From Actinacidiphila acidipaludis (GTDB lineage: Bacteria; Actinomycetota; Actinomycetes; Streptomycetales; Streptomycetaceae), in the NCBI RefSeq assembly GCF_019890725.1, contig NZ_JAINZZ010000013.1, positions 1-64,000 on the forward strand: a stretch of DNA of 64,000 nt. Direction: 5' to 3'. Shown here piece by piece: positions 24,814 to 34,329 of the stretch. Both the position numbers and the translations under genes were made by a program. The notes under the pieces are model-generated. The model searched no databases. It was not told where the DNA came from and was given only the letters and a program-made list of their open reading frames with translations. Within the stretch, counting starts at the first letter, position 1. The number at the start of each line of letters is the position of its first letter.

Positions 24814-27705
24814 ATGACAGAGACGACGAGCGGCCCGGCGCGCGGTTCCCGTACCAAGGGGGCGAAGGCGAGCAAGGGCCTGCGTATCGAGCGCATCCAC
24901 ACCACCCCCGGCGTACACCCGTACGACGAGGTGGTCTGGGAGCACCGTGACGTCGTCATGACCAACTGGCGCGACGGCTCGATCAACTTCGAGCAGCGTG
25001 GCGTCGAGTTCCCCGACTTCTGGTCGGTGAACGCGGTCAACATCGTTACCAGCAAGTACTTCCGCGGCGCGGTCGGCACCCCGCAGCGCGAGCAGAGCCT
25101 GAAGCAGCTCATCGACCGTGTCGTGCTCACCTACCGCAAGGCGGGCGAGGACCACGGCTACTTCTCCTCCCCGGCGGACGCCGAGATCTTCGAGCACGAG
25201 CTCACCTACGCGCTGCTGCACCAGGTGTTCAGCTTCAACTCGCCGGTCTGGTTCAACGTCGGCACCGCCCAGCCCCAGCAGGTGTCGGCCTGCTTCATCC
25301 TGTCCGTCGACGACTCCATGGAGTCCATCCTCGACTGGTACAAGGAAGAGGGCATGATCTTCAAGGGCGGTTCGGGCGCCGGCCTGAACCTCTCCCGGAT
25401 CCGCTCCTCCAAGGAACTGCTCTCCTCCGGCGGCAACGCCTCCGGCCCGGTCTCCTTCATGCGCGGCGCCGACGCCTCCGCGGGCACCATCAAGTCGGGC
25501 GGCGCCACCCGCCGCGCCGCCAAGATGGTCGTGCTGGACGTCGACCACCCCGACGTCGAGGCGTTCATCGAGACCAAGGTCAAGGAGGAGGAGAAGATCC
25601 GCGCCCTCCGTGACGCGGGCTTCGACATGGACCTCGGCGGTGACGACATCACCTCCGTGCAGTACCAGAACGCCAACAACTCGGTCCGCGTCAACGACGA
25701 GTTCATGAAGGCGTACGAGTCCGGCTCGAACTTCGGCCTGCGCGCCCGCATGACCGGCGAGGTCATCGAAGAGGTCGACGCCAAGGCGCTGTTCCGCAAG
25801 CTCGCCGAGGCCGCCTGGGCCTGCGCCGACCCCGGCATCCAGTACGACGACACCATCAACCACTGGCACACCTCGCCGGAGACGGGCCGCATCACCGCCT
25901 CCAACCCCTGCAGCGAGTACATGCACCTGGACAACTCCAGCTGCAACCTGGCCTCCCTGAACCTGCTGAAGTTCCTCCGCCACGACGACGCGGGCAACCA
26001 GTCGTTCGACGCCGAGCGCTTCGCCAAGGTCGTCGAGCTCGTCATCACGGCGATGGACATCTCCATCTGCTTCGCCGACTTCCCGACCGAGAAGATCGGC
26101 GAGACCACCCGCGCCTTCCGTCAGCTGGGCATCGGCTACGCCAACCTCGGCGCCCTGCTGATGGCCACCGGCCACGCCTACGACTCGGACGGCGGCCGCG
26201 CTCTGGCCGGCGCCATCACGTCGCTGATGACCGGTACGTCCTACCGACGGTCGGCCGAACTCGCCGCCGTGGTCGGCCCGTACGAGGGGTACGCCCGCAA
26301 CGCGGACGCCCACAAGCGGGTCATGAAGCAGCACTCCGACGCCAACGGCGCCGCCAAGCGCATGGACGACCTCGACACCCCGGTGTGGGCCGCGGCCACC
26401 GAGGCGTGGCAGGACGTCCTCCGCCTCGGCGAGAAGAACGGCTTCCGCAACGCGCAGGCCTCGGTGCTCGCACCGACCGGCACCATCGGCCTGATGATGG
26501 ACTGCGACACCACCGGCGTCGAACCGGACCTGGCCCTGGTCAAGTTCAAGAAGCTCGTCGGCGGCGGCTCCATGCAGATCGTCAACAACACGGTGCCGAC
26601 CGCCCTCAAGCGGCTCGGCTACCAGGAGGAGCAGATCGAGGCGATCGTCGCCCACATCGCCGAGCACGGCAATGTGGTCGACGCACCCGGCCTGCGCCAG
26701 GAGCACTACGAGGTCTTCGACTGCGCGATGGGCGAGCGGGCGATCTCCGCCATGGGCCACGTGCGGATGATGGCAGCGGCCCAGCCCTTCCTGTCCGGTG
26801 CCATCTCCAAGACGGTCAACCTGCCCGAGTCGGCGACCGTCGAAGAGGTCGAAGAGGTCTACTACGAGGGCTGGAAGCTCGGCCTGAAGGCCCTGGCGAT
26901 CTACCGCGACAACTGCAAGGTCGGCCAGCCGCTGTCCGCAAAGAAGAAGGAAGCGGCGAAGACCGAAGCCGTCGCCGAGGCGCCCGCGGCGGTGGAGAAG
27001 GTCGTCGAGTACCGCCCGGTCCGCAAGCGCCTCCCCAAGGGCCGCCCGGGGATCACCACCTCCTTCACGGTCGGCGGTGCCGAGGGCTACATGACGGCCA
27101 ACTCCTACCCCGACGACGGTCTGGGCGAGGTCTTCCTGAAGATGTCCAAGCAGGGCTCGACCCTCGCGGGCATGATGGACGCCTTCTCCATCGCCGTCTC
27201 GGTCGGTATGCAGTACGGCGTTCCGTTGGAGACCTACGTCTCGAAGTTCACCAACATGCGCTTCGAGCCGGCCGGTCTGACGGACGACCCGGACGTGCGG
27301 ATGGCGCAGTCGATCGTCGACTACATCTTCCGACGCCTGGCGCTGGACTTCCTGCCCTTCGAGACCCGTTCCGCGCTGGGCATCCACTCCGCGGAGGAGC
27401 GGCAGCGGCACCTGGACACCGGCTCCTACGAGCCGGCCGAGGACGAGGTGGACGTCGAGGGCCTGGCCCAGTCGGCGCCGCGCGAGGTGGAGTCCCGCAA
27501 GCCGCTGTCGGTGGCCAAGCCCGCCGAGTCCGAGGTGGCTCCCGCTCCGGCGCCCAAGGAGGCGCACAACTCCACGGAGCTGCTGGAGATCCAGCTCGGT
27601 CTCAACGCCGACGCCCCGCTGTGCTTCTCCTGCGGCACGAAGATGCGGCGCGCCGGGAGCTGCTACCTGTGCGAGGGCTGCGGCTCGACCAGCGGCTGCA
27701 GCTGA
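24814..27705 (+). CDS. nrdJ: Coenzyme B12-dependent (class II) ribonucleotide reductase
   Basis: 963 aa, ATG 24814 after GGGAGG. It reduces ribonucleotides to deoxyribonucleotides using adenosylcobalamin to generate the thiyl radical, without oxygen. The barrel carries NPCSEYMHLDNSSCNLASLNL-type catalytic segments, and the C-terminal Cys motif CFSCGTKMRRAG...CEGCGS is the zinc/redox tail. A Lys/Ala/Glu-rich linker (about 708-735) is usual in actinobacterial NrdJ. It is co-transcribed with nrdR (121-bp gap). No cobalamin riboswitch is visible upstream. Confidence 0.97.
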   Translation: MTETTSGPARGSRTKGAKASKGLRIERIHTTPGVHPYDEVVWEHRDVVMTNWRDGSINFEQRGVEFPDFWSVNAVNIVTSKYFRGAVGTPQREQSLKQLIDRVVLTYRKAGEDHGYFSSPADAEIFEHELTYALLHQVFSFNSPVWFNVGTAQPQQVSACFILSVDDSMESILDWYKEEGMIFKGGSGAGLNLSRIRSSKELLSSGGNASGPVSFMRGADASAGTIKSGGATRRAAKMVVLDVDHPDVEAFIETKVKEEEKIRALRDAGFDMDLGGDDITSVQYQNANNSVRVNDEFMKAYESGSNFGLRARMTGEVIEEVDAKALFRKLAEAAWACADPGIQYDDTINHWHTSPETGRITASNPCSEYMHLDNSSCNLASLNLLKFLRHDDAGNQSFDAERFAKVVELVITAMDISICFADFPTEKIGETTRAFRQLGIGYANLGALLMATGHAYDSDGGRALAGAITSLMTGTSYRRSAELAAVVGPYEGYARNADAHKRVMKQHSDANGAAKRMDDLDTPVWAAATEAWQDVLRLGEKNGFRNAQASVLAPTGTIGLMMDCDTTGVEPDLALVKFKKLVGGGSMQIVNNTVPTALKRLGYQEEQIEAIVAHIAEHGNVVDAPGLRQEHYEVFDCAMGERAISAMGHVRMMAAAQPFLSGAISKTVNLPESATVEEVEEVYYEGWKLGLKALAIYRDNCKVGQPLSAKKKEAAKTEAVAEAPAAVEKVVEYRPVRKRLPKGRPGITTSFTVGGAEGYMTANSYPDDGLGEVFLKMSKQGSTLAGMMDAFSIAVSVGMQYGVPLETYVSKFTNMRFEPAGLTDDPDVRMAQSIVDYIFRRLALDFLPFETRSALGIHSAEERQRHLDTGSYEPAEDEVDVEGLAQSAPREVESRKPLSVAKPAESEVAPAPAPKEAHNSTELLEIQLGLNADAPLCFSCGTKMRRAGSCYLCEGCGSTSGCS

Positions 27706-27792
27706 CGTCCGACGGATCGTTCACTGATCCGGACGTGATCAACCTCAGGTGATCACCGTCCGACCGGAAACGATCGGCATCTGTCCGCACCG

Positions 27793-27824
27793 AGGGTGCC
27801 GGCCCCGCAGGGGGCCGGCACCCT
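27793..27824. terminator. Terminator after nrdJ
   Basis: AGGGTGCCGGCCCC (27793-27806) and GGGGCCGGCACCCT (27811-27824) form a 14-bp perfect stem with a GCAG loop, followed by TCGTCG-rich DNA. Confidence 0.9.
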
Positions 27825-27926
27825 TCGTCGTTCGGGCGTGTGTCACGGCCGGACCGTGCGCCTCCGGGCCGGACCCGGGATCGGGCGCGGGCCGTGGCAC
27901 GGCGCCAACGCCATTACGATGGCGCG

Positions 27927-28532
27927 GTGTTGGTGAAGTGGATACGGTGCGGCGTCCTGGATCGGCCGGGGTTCGAGCGCGGACAGCGCCGATGGGCGGC
28001 CCTTCGGGAGCAGCCCGGATTCCGGGGTCAGGGTGGTGGCTGGAGCAGGTCGCAGCCGGGCGTGGCGCATCTCTTCGCCTTCTGGGACGGGCGTCGGTCC
28101 TACGACGCCTTCATGGCCGGGCCGCACGACGGCATGGTCTCCGCGCAGCACGGGACTTTCGAGACGCTCGCGGTCCGGCTCTTCGAGCACCGGCTCGACG
28201 TCAAGGTCGGCTTCGAGCCGCTGTTCGGCGACGCCGACCTGCTGCGCGTGGCGCTGTGCAAGGTGCGCCCTGACCGCATCGACCACTTCACGCTCATGCA
28301 GCAGCGCGTCTGGAACCCCGCCATGGCCGGTTCGCCGGGCATGCTGCGCGGGGTCTTCGGCCAGGGGGACGCGTCCGACTTCCTGGTGCTGTCCATGTGG
28401 GACAGCGCCACGGAACACGGCAAGTACCGGGAAGGGGCGGTGTCCCGCCTGTCCGAGCGCGCGGAACTGGAGGACGACGTGGTGTCCGTGGCCGGGGACG
28501 TGGTGGACGTGGTTCCCGCGTGGACGGTTTGA
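27927..28532 (+). CDS. DUF4937 (YdbC-like) protein
   Basis: About 201 aa from GTG 27927 (TTG 27930 and GTG 27933 are alternatives; no clear ribosome site). The N-terminal half is strongly DUF4937-like: LVKWIRCGVLDRPGFERGQRRWAAL, GFRGQGGGWSR, AHLFAFWDGRRSYDAFM. This is a dimeric alpha/beta-barrel (monooxygenase-like) family related to Bacillus YdbC, with no settled reaction. The C-terminal half (CKVRPDRIDHFTLMQQRVWNPAM) looks like a second copy of the same fold. Cytosolic; role unknown. Confidence 0.8.
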   Translation: MLVKWIRCGVLDRPGFERGQRRWAALREQPGFRGQGGGWSRSQPGVAHLFAFWDGRRSYDAFMAGPHDGMVSAQHGTFETLAVRLFEHRLDVKVGFEPLFGDADLLRVALCKVRPDRIDHFTLMQQRVWNPAMAGSPGMLRGVFGQGDASDFLVLSMWDSATEHGKYREGAVSRLSERAELEDDVVSVAGDVVDVVPAWTV

Positions 28533-28649
28533 CGCGGAGCCTGTCGCGACGGTCGGCCCGGCCCTGGCGCCGGGCGCTTTCTGACGCTTGACCGGTCCTG
28601 GTGCCGGGCTGTTGCCGACGTCGGCGCGGGAGCGCCGTGCTCGGGAGGG

Positions 28650-29261
28650 TCAGCCGGACTCGGACACTCCGGGCAGCGGCCGCAGCAGGGTGGCCAGCGC
28701 GGCGCTGATCTGGTCGGCGAGTTCGTCGTCGACCGGGGCGTGGTGGCTGATCAGGCGGTACCACATCGTGCCGAAGGCGAAGTCGACGGCGAGGTCGAGC
28801 GGGACGCGTTCGGCCAGTTCACCGCGCTCCACGCCCCGGGCCAGGACGAGACGCAGGGCATGGCGCCGGGGGCCGATCACCGTTGCCTGCAGCCGGTGTG
28901 AGAGGTCCGGGTCGTGCTGGGCCTCGGCCATCAGGCCGACCAGCGCCTTGCCCGTGAGCCGGTTGGCGAGGGCGAAGGTGGCCGTCAGCAGCGTGCGCAG
29001 ATCCTCCAGCGTGTCGCCGCTGTCGGGGTCCAGGTGCTCCGACGCGCGCAGCCGCAGGTCGCGCAGCGCGTCGATGAGGACGTCCTGCTTGGCGGGCCAC
29101 CAGCGGTACACCGTCTGGCGTCCGACCCCCGCCGTCTCGGCGATGGCCTTCATGGTCAGCGCCTGGTAGCCGCCCTCCTGGCAGAGCTCCAGCGCCGCGT
29201 CCAGCACCGCACGCCGGGCGGTCTCGCTGCGTGGCCTGCCCCGAGCGGGTGAATCGTCCAT
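28650..29261 (-). CDS. TetR-family transcriptional repressor
   Basis: 203 aa, ATG 29261. The N-terminal helix-turn-helix (about 13-60) reads TARRAVLDAALELCQEGGYQALTMKAIAETAGVGRQTVYRWWPAK, a standard TetR DNA-binding domain. The C-terminal ligand domain is the common TetR C-terminal type. It is divergent from an SDR gene across about 140 bp that holds an operator-like inverted repeat, so it probably controls itself and that gene. Ligand unknown. Confidence 0.92.
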   Translation of the reverse strand: MDDSPARGRPRSETARRAVLDAALELCQEGGYQALTMKAIAETAGVGRQTVYRWWPAKQDVLIDALRDLRLRASEHLDPDSGDTLEDLRTLLTATFALANRLTGKALVGLMAEAQHDPDLSHRLQATVIGPRRHALRLVLARGVERGELAERVPLDLAVDFAFGTMWYRLISHHAPVDDELADQISAALATLLRPLPGVSESG

Positions 29262-29269
29262 GGGCTCAC

Positions 29270-29322
29270 TTTACAGGACACGATGTCTCGCATATATTTA
29301 ACGAGTCACGGTGTCCCGTAAA
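29270..29322. promoter_or_regulatory. Operator-like inverted repeat between tetR and SDR genes
   Basis: TTTACAGGACA (29270-29280) and TGTCCCGTAAA (29312-29322) are inverted with one mismatch. Between them is an AT-rich stretch (CATATATTTAA) that could supply -10 hexamers for both divergent genes. This fits a TetR operator pair. Confidence 0.7.
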
Positions 29323-29402
29323 GGGGGGCCGGTGTCAGGTCGGCGTCGGTCGGTACAGAGGTACGACGCGCAACACGCGCAGACAGAGGGTGGGGAACGG
29401 AC

Positions 29403-30179
29403 ATGGATACGCAGCGGACGGCAGCGGCCGCGCCGGAGCAGGGAGAACGCCGGGCCGCGACGGAACGTGTGGTCATCATGGGTGGCACCTCGGGCATCGG
29501 CCTGGCCACCGCCGAACGCGAGCTGAGGGAAGGCCGCGAGGTGATCGTGACCGGCCGGGACAAGGGCCGGCTGGACGCCGCACTGGAGCGTCTGGGGGAG
29601 GGTGCCTCGGGTGCCTCCCTGGATGCCGGGGACGAGAACGCGGTGAAGGCCTTCTTCGAGTCGATCGGCCCGATCGACCACGTCGTGGTCGCCGTGACGG
29701 GCAACACGGCCGCGGGGCCGTTCGGCTCCCTTGCGCTGTCCGACCTGCGGGCGGCCACGGAGGGCAAGCTGATCGCGCAGGCCGCCACGGCGCAGGCCGC
29801 GCTGAAGAGGCTGCGGCCCGGTGGATCGCTCACCTTCGTCACCGCGGGGTCGTCCGGTGCTGCGATACCGGGGACGGCCGGCCTCGCGGCGGTCAACGCG
29901 GCCGTGGAGGCGATGGTCCCGGTCCTGGCGGTCGAGCTGGCGCCGACCCGGGTGAACGCCGTGTCCCCGGGCATCGTCGACACCCCGTGGTGGGACTGGC
30001 TGGACGCGGACGCCCGCCGTCGGACCTTCGATGCCTACGCCGAGGCGGCACCGGCCGGGCGGGTCGGACGCCCTGAGGACGTCGCGCAGGCGATCGGGTA
30101 CCTCATCGCCAGCACCTTCACCACCGGTGTGGTGCTGCCGGTCGACGGGGGATCCCGGCTGCGGCCCGCCGGCCTCTGA
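29403..30179 (+). CDS. SDR-fold protein lacking the catalytic Tyr-Lys pair
   Basis: 258 aa, ATG 29403. The Rossmann motif GGTSGIG (27-33) and cofactor segment TGRD are normal. The usual YxxxK is replaced: the aligned segment is L161-AAV-N165 in TAGLAAVNAAVEAM. Ser150 of the catalytic set is kept, and the C-terminal PVDGGSRL is typical. It may bind NAD(P) without classical dehydrogenase chemistry, or use other residues. It is probably controlled by the divergent TetR gene. Confidence 0.85.
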   Translation: MDTQRTAAAAPEQGERRAATERVVIMGGTSGIGLATAERELREGREVIVTGRDKGRLDAALERLGEGASGASLDAGDENAVKAFFESIGPIDHVVVAVTGNTAAGPFGSLALSDLRAATEGKLIAQAATAQAALKRLRPGGSLTFVTAGSSGAAIPGTAGLAAVNAAVEAMVPVLAVELAPTRVNAVSPGIVDTPWWDWLDADARRRTFDAYAEAAPAGRVGRPEDVAQAIGYLIASTFTTGVVLPVDGGSRLRPAGL

Positions 30180-30261
30180 ACGGGCGCGGCCCGGTTCGGT
30201 GAAGGCGTCGGTGCTGGTCCCCGCCGCGCTCCCGGTCGAGCGTGGCAATAGGCTGACTCCC

Positions 30262-30924
30262 ATGGGACGTCCTCGCCGCATCGTGCTCATCCGGCATGGC
30301 GAGTCCCAGGGCAACGCGGACGACACGATCTACGCACGAGTGCCGGACCACGCCCTGGAACTCACTGACCTGGGGATGCGGCAAGCGCGGCGCAGCGGCC
30401 AGGACCTCCGGAAGATCTTCGGCGAGGAGCGCGTCCAGGCGTTCGTGTCGCCCTATCGCCGCACCTGGGCGACCTTCCGGGCTCTCGGTCTCGATCCATG
30501 GCTCGTCCAGGCCCGCGAGGAGCCCAGGCTGCGCGAGCAGGACTGGGGCAACTGGCAGGACCTGGAGGACATCCAGCGGCAGCGCAAGGCCCGGGACGCC
30601 TACGGGCACTTCTTCTACCGCTTCGCCATGGGGGAGAGCGGAGCCGACGTCTACGACCGGGTCGGAGCCTTCCTGGAGACGCTCTACCGCGCTTTCGACA
30701 AGCCCGACTTCCCGCCGAACGTGCTGATCGTGACGCACGGGCTGACCATGCGCCTGTTCTGCATGCGGTGGTTCCACTGGACGGTCGAGGAGTTCGAGAC
30801 GTTGTCCAACCCCTCCAACGGCGAGTCACGGACGCTCATCCAGGGCCGCGACGGCCGGTACTCGCTCGACCGGCCCTTCGAGCGCTGGGGCACCCCGGGG
30901 CCGCCCGGCGGGGGCTGTCTGTGA
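30262..30924 (+). CDS. Histidine phosphatase superfamily protein
   Basis: 220 aa, ATG 30262. The catalytic RHGES motif is near the N-terminus (IRHGESQGN) and the second His is in IVTHGLTMR; Arg and Glu partners are visible (SPYRRTWAT, EQDWG). It belongs to the phosphoglycerate-mutase/fructose-bisphosphatase-like phosphatases. Substrate is not predictable. It follows the SDR gene by about 80 bp, possibly co-transcribed. Confidence 0.9.
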   Translation: MGRPRRIVLIRHGESQGNADDTIYARVPDHALELTDLGMRQARRSGQDLRKIFGEERVQAFVSPYRRTWATFRALGLDPWLVQAREEPRLREQDWGNWQDLEDIQRQRKARDAYGHFFYRFAMGESGADVYDRVGAFLETLYRAFDKPDFPPNVLIVTHGLTMRLFCMRWFHWTVEEFETLSNPSNGESRTLIQGRDGRYSLDRPFERWGTPGPPGGGCL

Positions 30925-31046
30925 GACCGGCAGTCGCCCTGCCGGGAAGTGTCCGGAGGGACCGTCCATGGCACTCGGGCACTCGTTCGCGCCGAGTCAT
31001 GACCTGAAACGGCCGGAGAACCCAGCAGCCAGGTGAGTTTGGGCAC

Positions 31047-32000
31047 ATGGAGATTGACCCGGATCACGTGCGATGTCAGAGTTTTCGCGCCATGACCGCG
31101 CACACCACCGACTCCGACCGGCTCGCCCGTGCCGTGTCCAGCCTCCAGGGGCTGGCCGTGGGCGACGCACTGGGATCCCAGTTCTTCGTCCCCGCCAACT
31201 ACACCGCCCTCCAGATCGGCGAACTGCCGCCCGGGCCATGGCGATGGACCGACGACACGGAGATGGCGTGCTCGGTGCTGGCGATCCTGGCCCGGCACGG
31301 CCGCATCGACCAGGACGCCCTGGCGATGTCCTTCGCCGAGCACCATGACTTCGACCGGGGTTACGGGCCCGCCGTGAACCGCATGCTGCGCCAGATCCGC
31401 CAGGAAGGCGCCGACTGGCGCGAGCTGGCCGCCGCGCTGTTCAACGGCCAGGGCTCGTGGGGCAACGGCGCCGCGATGCGTATCGCCCCGCTGGGCGCCT
31501 GGTACGCGGGCGACCCGGTGCAGGCCACGCACCAGGCGGAGATCTCCGCGTACCCCACACACCAGCACCGTGAAGCCGTGGTCGGGGCGATGGCGGTCGC
31601 CGCGACCGCCGCCATCGCGGCCGATCCGGAGACCTGCCCGGAGGATCCGGCCGACCTGCTGGCATCCGTCCTCGAGCTGGTGCCGCGCAGCGCCGTGCAC
31701 GCCGGTATCCGGCGGGCACGGGACATGCTCGACTACGGCGACGTCGGCACCGTTGCCGCCGTCCTCGGCTGCGGCCGGCGCACCACAGCCCATGACACCG
31801 TCCCGTTCGCCCTCTGGTCCGCGGCCCGCCATCTCGGCGACTACGAACGGGCCTTCTGGACCACGGCCCGTGCCGGCGGGGACATCGACACCACGTGCGC
31901 CATCGTCGGGGGGATCCTCGCGTCCTGTCCCGGCGGCGGACCGCCTGCCAGCTGGACCGAGCGGACCGAAAGCCTCCCCGATTGGGCCGTCCCGGCCTGA
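31047..32000 (+). CDS. ADP-ribosylglycohydrolase-family protein
   Basis: 317 aa from ATG 31047, which has AGGTGA upstream; ATG 31092 (302 aa) would give a more typical N-terminus but lacks a clear ribosome site. Family motifs for the di-metal site are present: GLAVGDALGSQ, TDDTEMA, HDFDRGYG, GSWGNGAAMR and GGDIDTTCAIVGG. These enzymes remove ADP-ribose from proteins or small molecules. A DraG/MacroD-type target is not evident nearby. Confidence 0.92.
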   Translation: MEIDPDHVRCQSFRAMTAHTTDSDRLARAVSSLQGLAVGDALGSQFFVPANYTALQIGELPPGPWRWTDDTEMACSVLAILARHGRIDQDALAMSFAEHHDFDRGYGPAVNRMLRQIRQEGADWRELAAALFNGQGSWGNGAAMRIAPLGAWYAGDPVQATHQAEISAYPTHQHREAVVGAMAVAATAAIAADPETCPEDPADLLASVLELVPRSAVHAGIRRARDMLDYGDVGTVAAVLGCGRRTTAHDTVPFALWSAARHLGDYERAFWTTARAGGDIDTTCAIVGGILASCPGGGPPASWTERTESLPDWAVPA

Positions 32001-32060
32001 TCGCCCGTCTCTCCGACCCTCCGGAGAGGCCGGTTTGCCGCAGAGTAGGCTGGAGCCGCC

Positions 32061-32747
32061 ATGCCGTACGAACCACCCACTCACAGCGTCGAACGCTCGA
32101 TGCGCGCCACCATGGGCGTCCGGACCGTTGCCGGTGTCGACGAAGTGGGACGCGGGGCCTGGGCCGGGCCGGTCACGGTGTGCGCGGCGATCACCGGTCT
32201 GCGCCGCCCGCCCGAGGGCCTGACCGACTCCAAGCTGATCACCCCCAAGCGCCGGACCGCACTGGCGGGGATACTGACCGGCTGGGTCACCTCCTACGCG
32301 CTCGGGCACGCCTCGAACGAGGAGATCGACGAGCTCGGTATGACCGCCGCCCTGCGACTGGCCGCCGGCCGTGCGCTGGACGCGCTGCCGGAACGCCCCG
32401 AGGCGGTGATCCTCGACGGCAAGCACAACTACCTCGGTGGCTCGTGGCGCGTGCGTACGGTGATCAAGGGTGACCAGTCCTGCGTCGCGGTGGCCGCCGC
32501 CTCTGTCATCGCCAAGGTGCACCGTGATGCGGCTATGGCCCAACTCGGCCTGGAATACGAGCCGTTCGCATTTCAGGAGAACGCCGGTTATCCGTCGCCC
32601 GTCCACCGGGCGGCCCTTGAGGAGTTCGGGCCGACCGGTCACCACCGCCTCTCATGGTCCTACCTGGACGCGATGCCCCGCTGGCAGCACCTGAAGAAGG
32701 TGCGCGAGGACATCGACACAGGGGAACAACTCGGTTTCGATTTCTGA
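32061..32747 (+). CDS. rnhB: Ribonuclease HII
   Basis: 228 aa, ATG 32061. It removes RNA primers and single ribonucleotides embedded in DNA. The acidic metal-binding residues are D27, E28 (VDEVGRG), D119 (ILDGKHNY) and D138 (KGDQS); [10 protein letters not shown] is intact. Length and motifs are normal. It is 60 bp from the preceding gene and may share its transcript. Confidence 0.96.
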   Translation: MPYEPPTHSVERSMRATMGVRTVAGVDEVGRGAWAGPVTVCAAITGLRRPPEGLTDSKLITPKRRTALAGILTGWVTSYALGHASNEEIDELGMTAALRLAAGRALDALPERPEAVILDGKHNYLGGSWRVRTVIKGDQSCVAVAAASVIAKVHRDAAMAQLGLEYEPFAFQENAGYPSPVHRAALEEFGPTGHHRLSWSYLDAMPRWQHLKKVREDIDTGEQLGFDF

Positions 32748-32801
32748 TCCAGGAGCCACCCCCCGCTGCGCATTCCGACCACGTTTGATAGACATCAACT
32801 C

Positions 32802-33530
32802 ATGCCTCTCACCCCCGAGGAGCCTCAGATTCACGAGAGCGTCCCGGGTCCCCGCACTGCTCAGGCCGCCGGCCGAAGTGCGTCGACCCCCCGTCCTGTA
32901 CCCGGCCCGCCGCGTCCCGCGGCGCCGCGATCCTCAGCCCCCCGACCTTCCGCGCCGCGTCCCGCGCCGCCGAGGGAGCCCGCTGCCGCAGGCGTCGGCT
33001 CCGGCCGTTCCGTTTCCGGCCGCAGCGCCGGCGTTACGGCTGCCACCCCGACCCCGGCCACCCCGGCAACTCCTGCTCCGGAGCAACGAGCCGCCGTCAC
33101 CGCGCAGTCCACGGTGCCCAAGCAGCGTGAGGGCGGCAGTGGCGGCACCCAGATCCAGCTCATCCCCGCCCCGGCCGACGGCGCGATCGACGCCGCCGAC
33201 GAGACGGTGGATCTGCTGCTGGACACCGGGCGCGCGCCCGGGGAGATCCTGGTGCTGACCTCCGGCGAGCGACACCCGTGGGCCGCCCACGAACTGACCT
33301 TCGGCGAGGAGTCCTACTGGGCCCAGTACGACGCCGCCGACGATGTCTTCTACGCGGACATCGCTGCCGACCGTGCGAAGGGCCGTCCGGTCGTCGTCGT
33401 CGCGGTCAACGGCGGGAATGACGAAACGATGCCTCAGGCACTGGCAGGCGCTCTCGAGCGGGCCGGTGCACTGCTGATCGTCTGCGGCGACCCGGCGCGG
33501 ATCAACACGCTGCTCGGCGCGAACGCCTGA
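32802..33530 (+). CDS. Pro/Ala-rich protein with helicase C-terminal-like domain
   Basis: 242 aa, ATG 32802. Residues about 10-110 are Pro/Ala/Ser-rich and disordered. The C-terminal domain, EILVLTSGERHPWAAHELTFGEESYW...RPVVVVAVNGG...LLIVCGDPARINTLLG, resembles the last domain of actinobacterial UvrD-like ATPases but lacks any Walker motif, so it is a stand-alone module. The role is unknown; the neighbour is rnhB. Confidence 0.65.
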   Translation: MPLTPEEPQIHESVPGPRTAQAAGRSASTPRPVPGPPRPAAPRSSAPRPSAPRPAPPREPAAAGVGSGRSVSGRSAGVTAATPTPATPATPAPEQRAAVTAQSTVPKQREGGSGGTQIQLIPAPADGAIDAADETVDLLLDTGRAPGEILVLTSGERHPWAAHELTFGEESYWAQYDAADDVFYADIAADRAKGRPVVVVAVNGGNDETMPQALAGALERAGALLIVCGDPARINTLLGANA

Positions 33531-33540
33531 CCGCTGCCCG

Positions 33541-34131
33541 TCACCGGGCGGCGGCCGCCCGGGGCAGCGGTTCCCGCGTCTCGCCGGGCAGCGCGGGCGC
33601 GTTGCCCGAATGCCGGGACCGCGGGTCCGAGTTGGGCGTCCGGCCCGTCCGGTTCTCGCCGATGACGTTCCAGCCCTCGCGGGTGAGCGTCACATAGGAA
33701 CCGCAGCGCAGGCCGTGCAGGCCGCAGGCGTCGCGCAGCCCCCACATCCACGCCCCGTCCTCCGGGGTCCACCCGGACTCGCCGTCCCGGCAGACCATGA
33801 GGACCGCGGTCCGCACCGGGTGGCGCAGCCGCAGGTCGTGGGGGATGACCCGGCGGAGATGGGAGAGCAGGGCGTTCCGCCGCTCCCAGCCGTCGAGGAC
33901 ACCGAGCCGTCCGGAGAACGAGGCGCTCGCCCGCAGCCGTCCGTCCGGGTCGTACACCGCGACGACCGCGGTGGACGGGGAGGGCAGATGCCGGGCGTGC
34001 AGGTCCTTGATCACGTCACGCGGGTTGGCCAGCAGTGGGACGAAGACGTCGGCCCACTCCGCGGCCTCCAGGTTTCTCGTGGTGAGGGAGGAGGTGGCGG
34101 TGGACGACGCCGCAACGAAGCCTATGGTCAC
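33541..34131 (-). CDS. Conserved hypothetical protein
   Basis: 196 aa from GTG 34131 (GGGAGGA upstream, close spacing). No signal peptide or membrane segment. The central part, TAVVAVYDPDGRLRASASFSGRLGVLDGWERRNALLSHLRRVIPHDLRLRHPVRTAVLMVCRDGE shortened here, is a compact alpha/beta sequence; the C-terminus is basic. I do not recognise the family. It lies between the convergent rnhB-side gene and recQ, same strand as recQ, with a 198-bp gap in which I see no strong signal. Confidence 0.7.
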   Translation of the reverse strand: MTIGFVAASSTATSSLTTRNLEAAEWADVFVPLLANPRDVIKDLHARHLPSPSTAVVAVYDPDGRLRASASFSGRLGVLDGWERRNALLSHLRRVIPHDLRLRHPVRTAVLMVCRDGESGWTPEDGAWMWGLRDACGLHGLRCGSYVTLTREGWNVIGENRTGRTPNSDPRSRHSGNAPALPGETREPLPRAAAAR

Positions 34132-34329
34132 GGTCCTCCCTTCCACGGATACACCCGTTGGACCGGGCGCGGGCGCACTCCGGTCAGGGGGCTCCAAGAG
34201 CCGAACGGGGATCCGAGGCAATTCTTCCCTTCGCAACTCCGTGCGGCAACGGGCAATTGACCGACCGGACCGGTATGGACCTGTCCGCCGGATAGATCCC
34301 TTCCGGATACAGCTACGTGTCACCACCGG

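Noticed and set aside
24601..27567. Antisense 988-codon ORF over nrdJ
   Set aside because: Shadow; nrdJ is certain, the translation shows only Gly/Val/Asp-rich artefacts.
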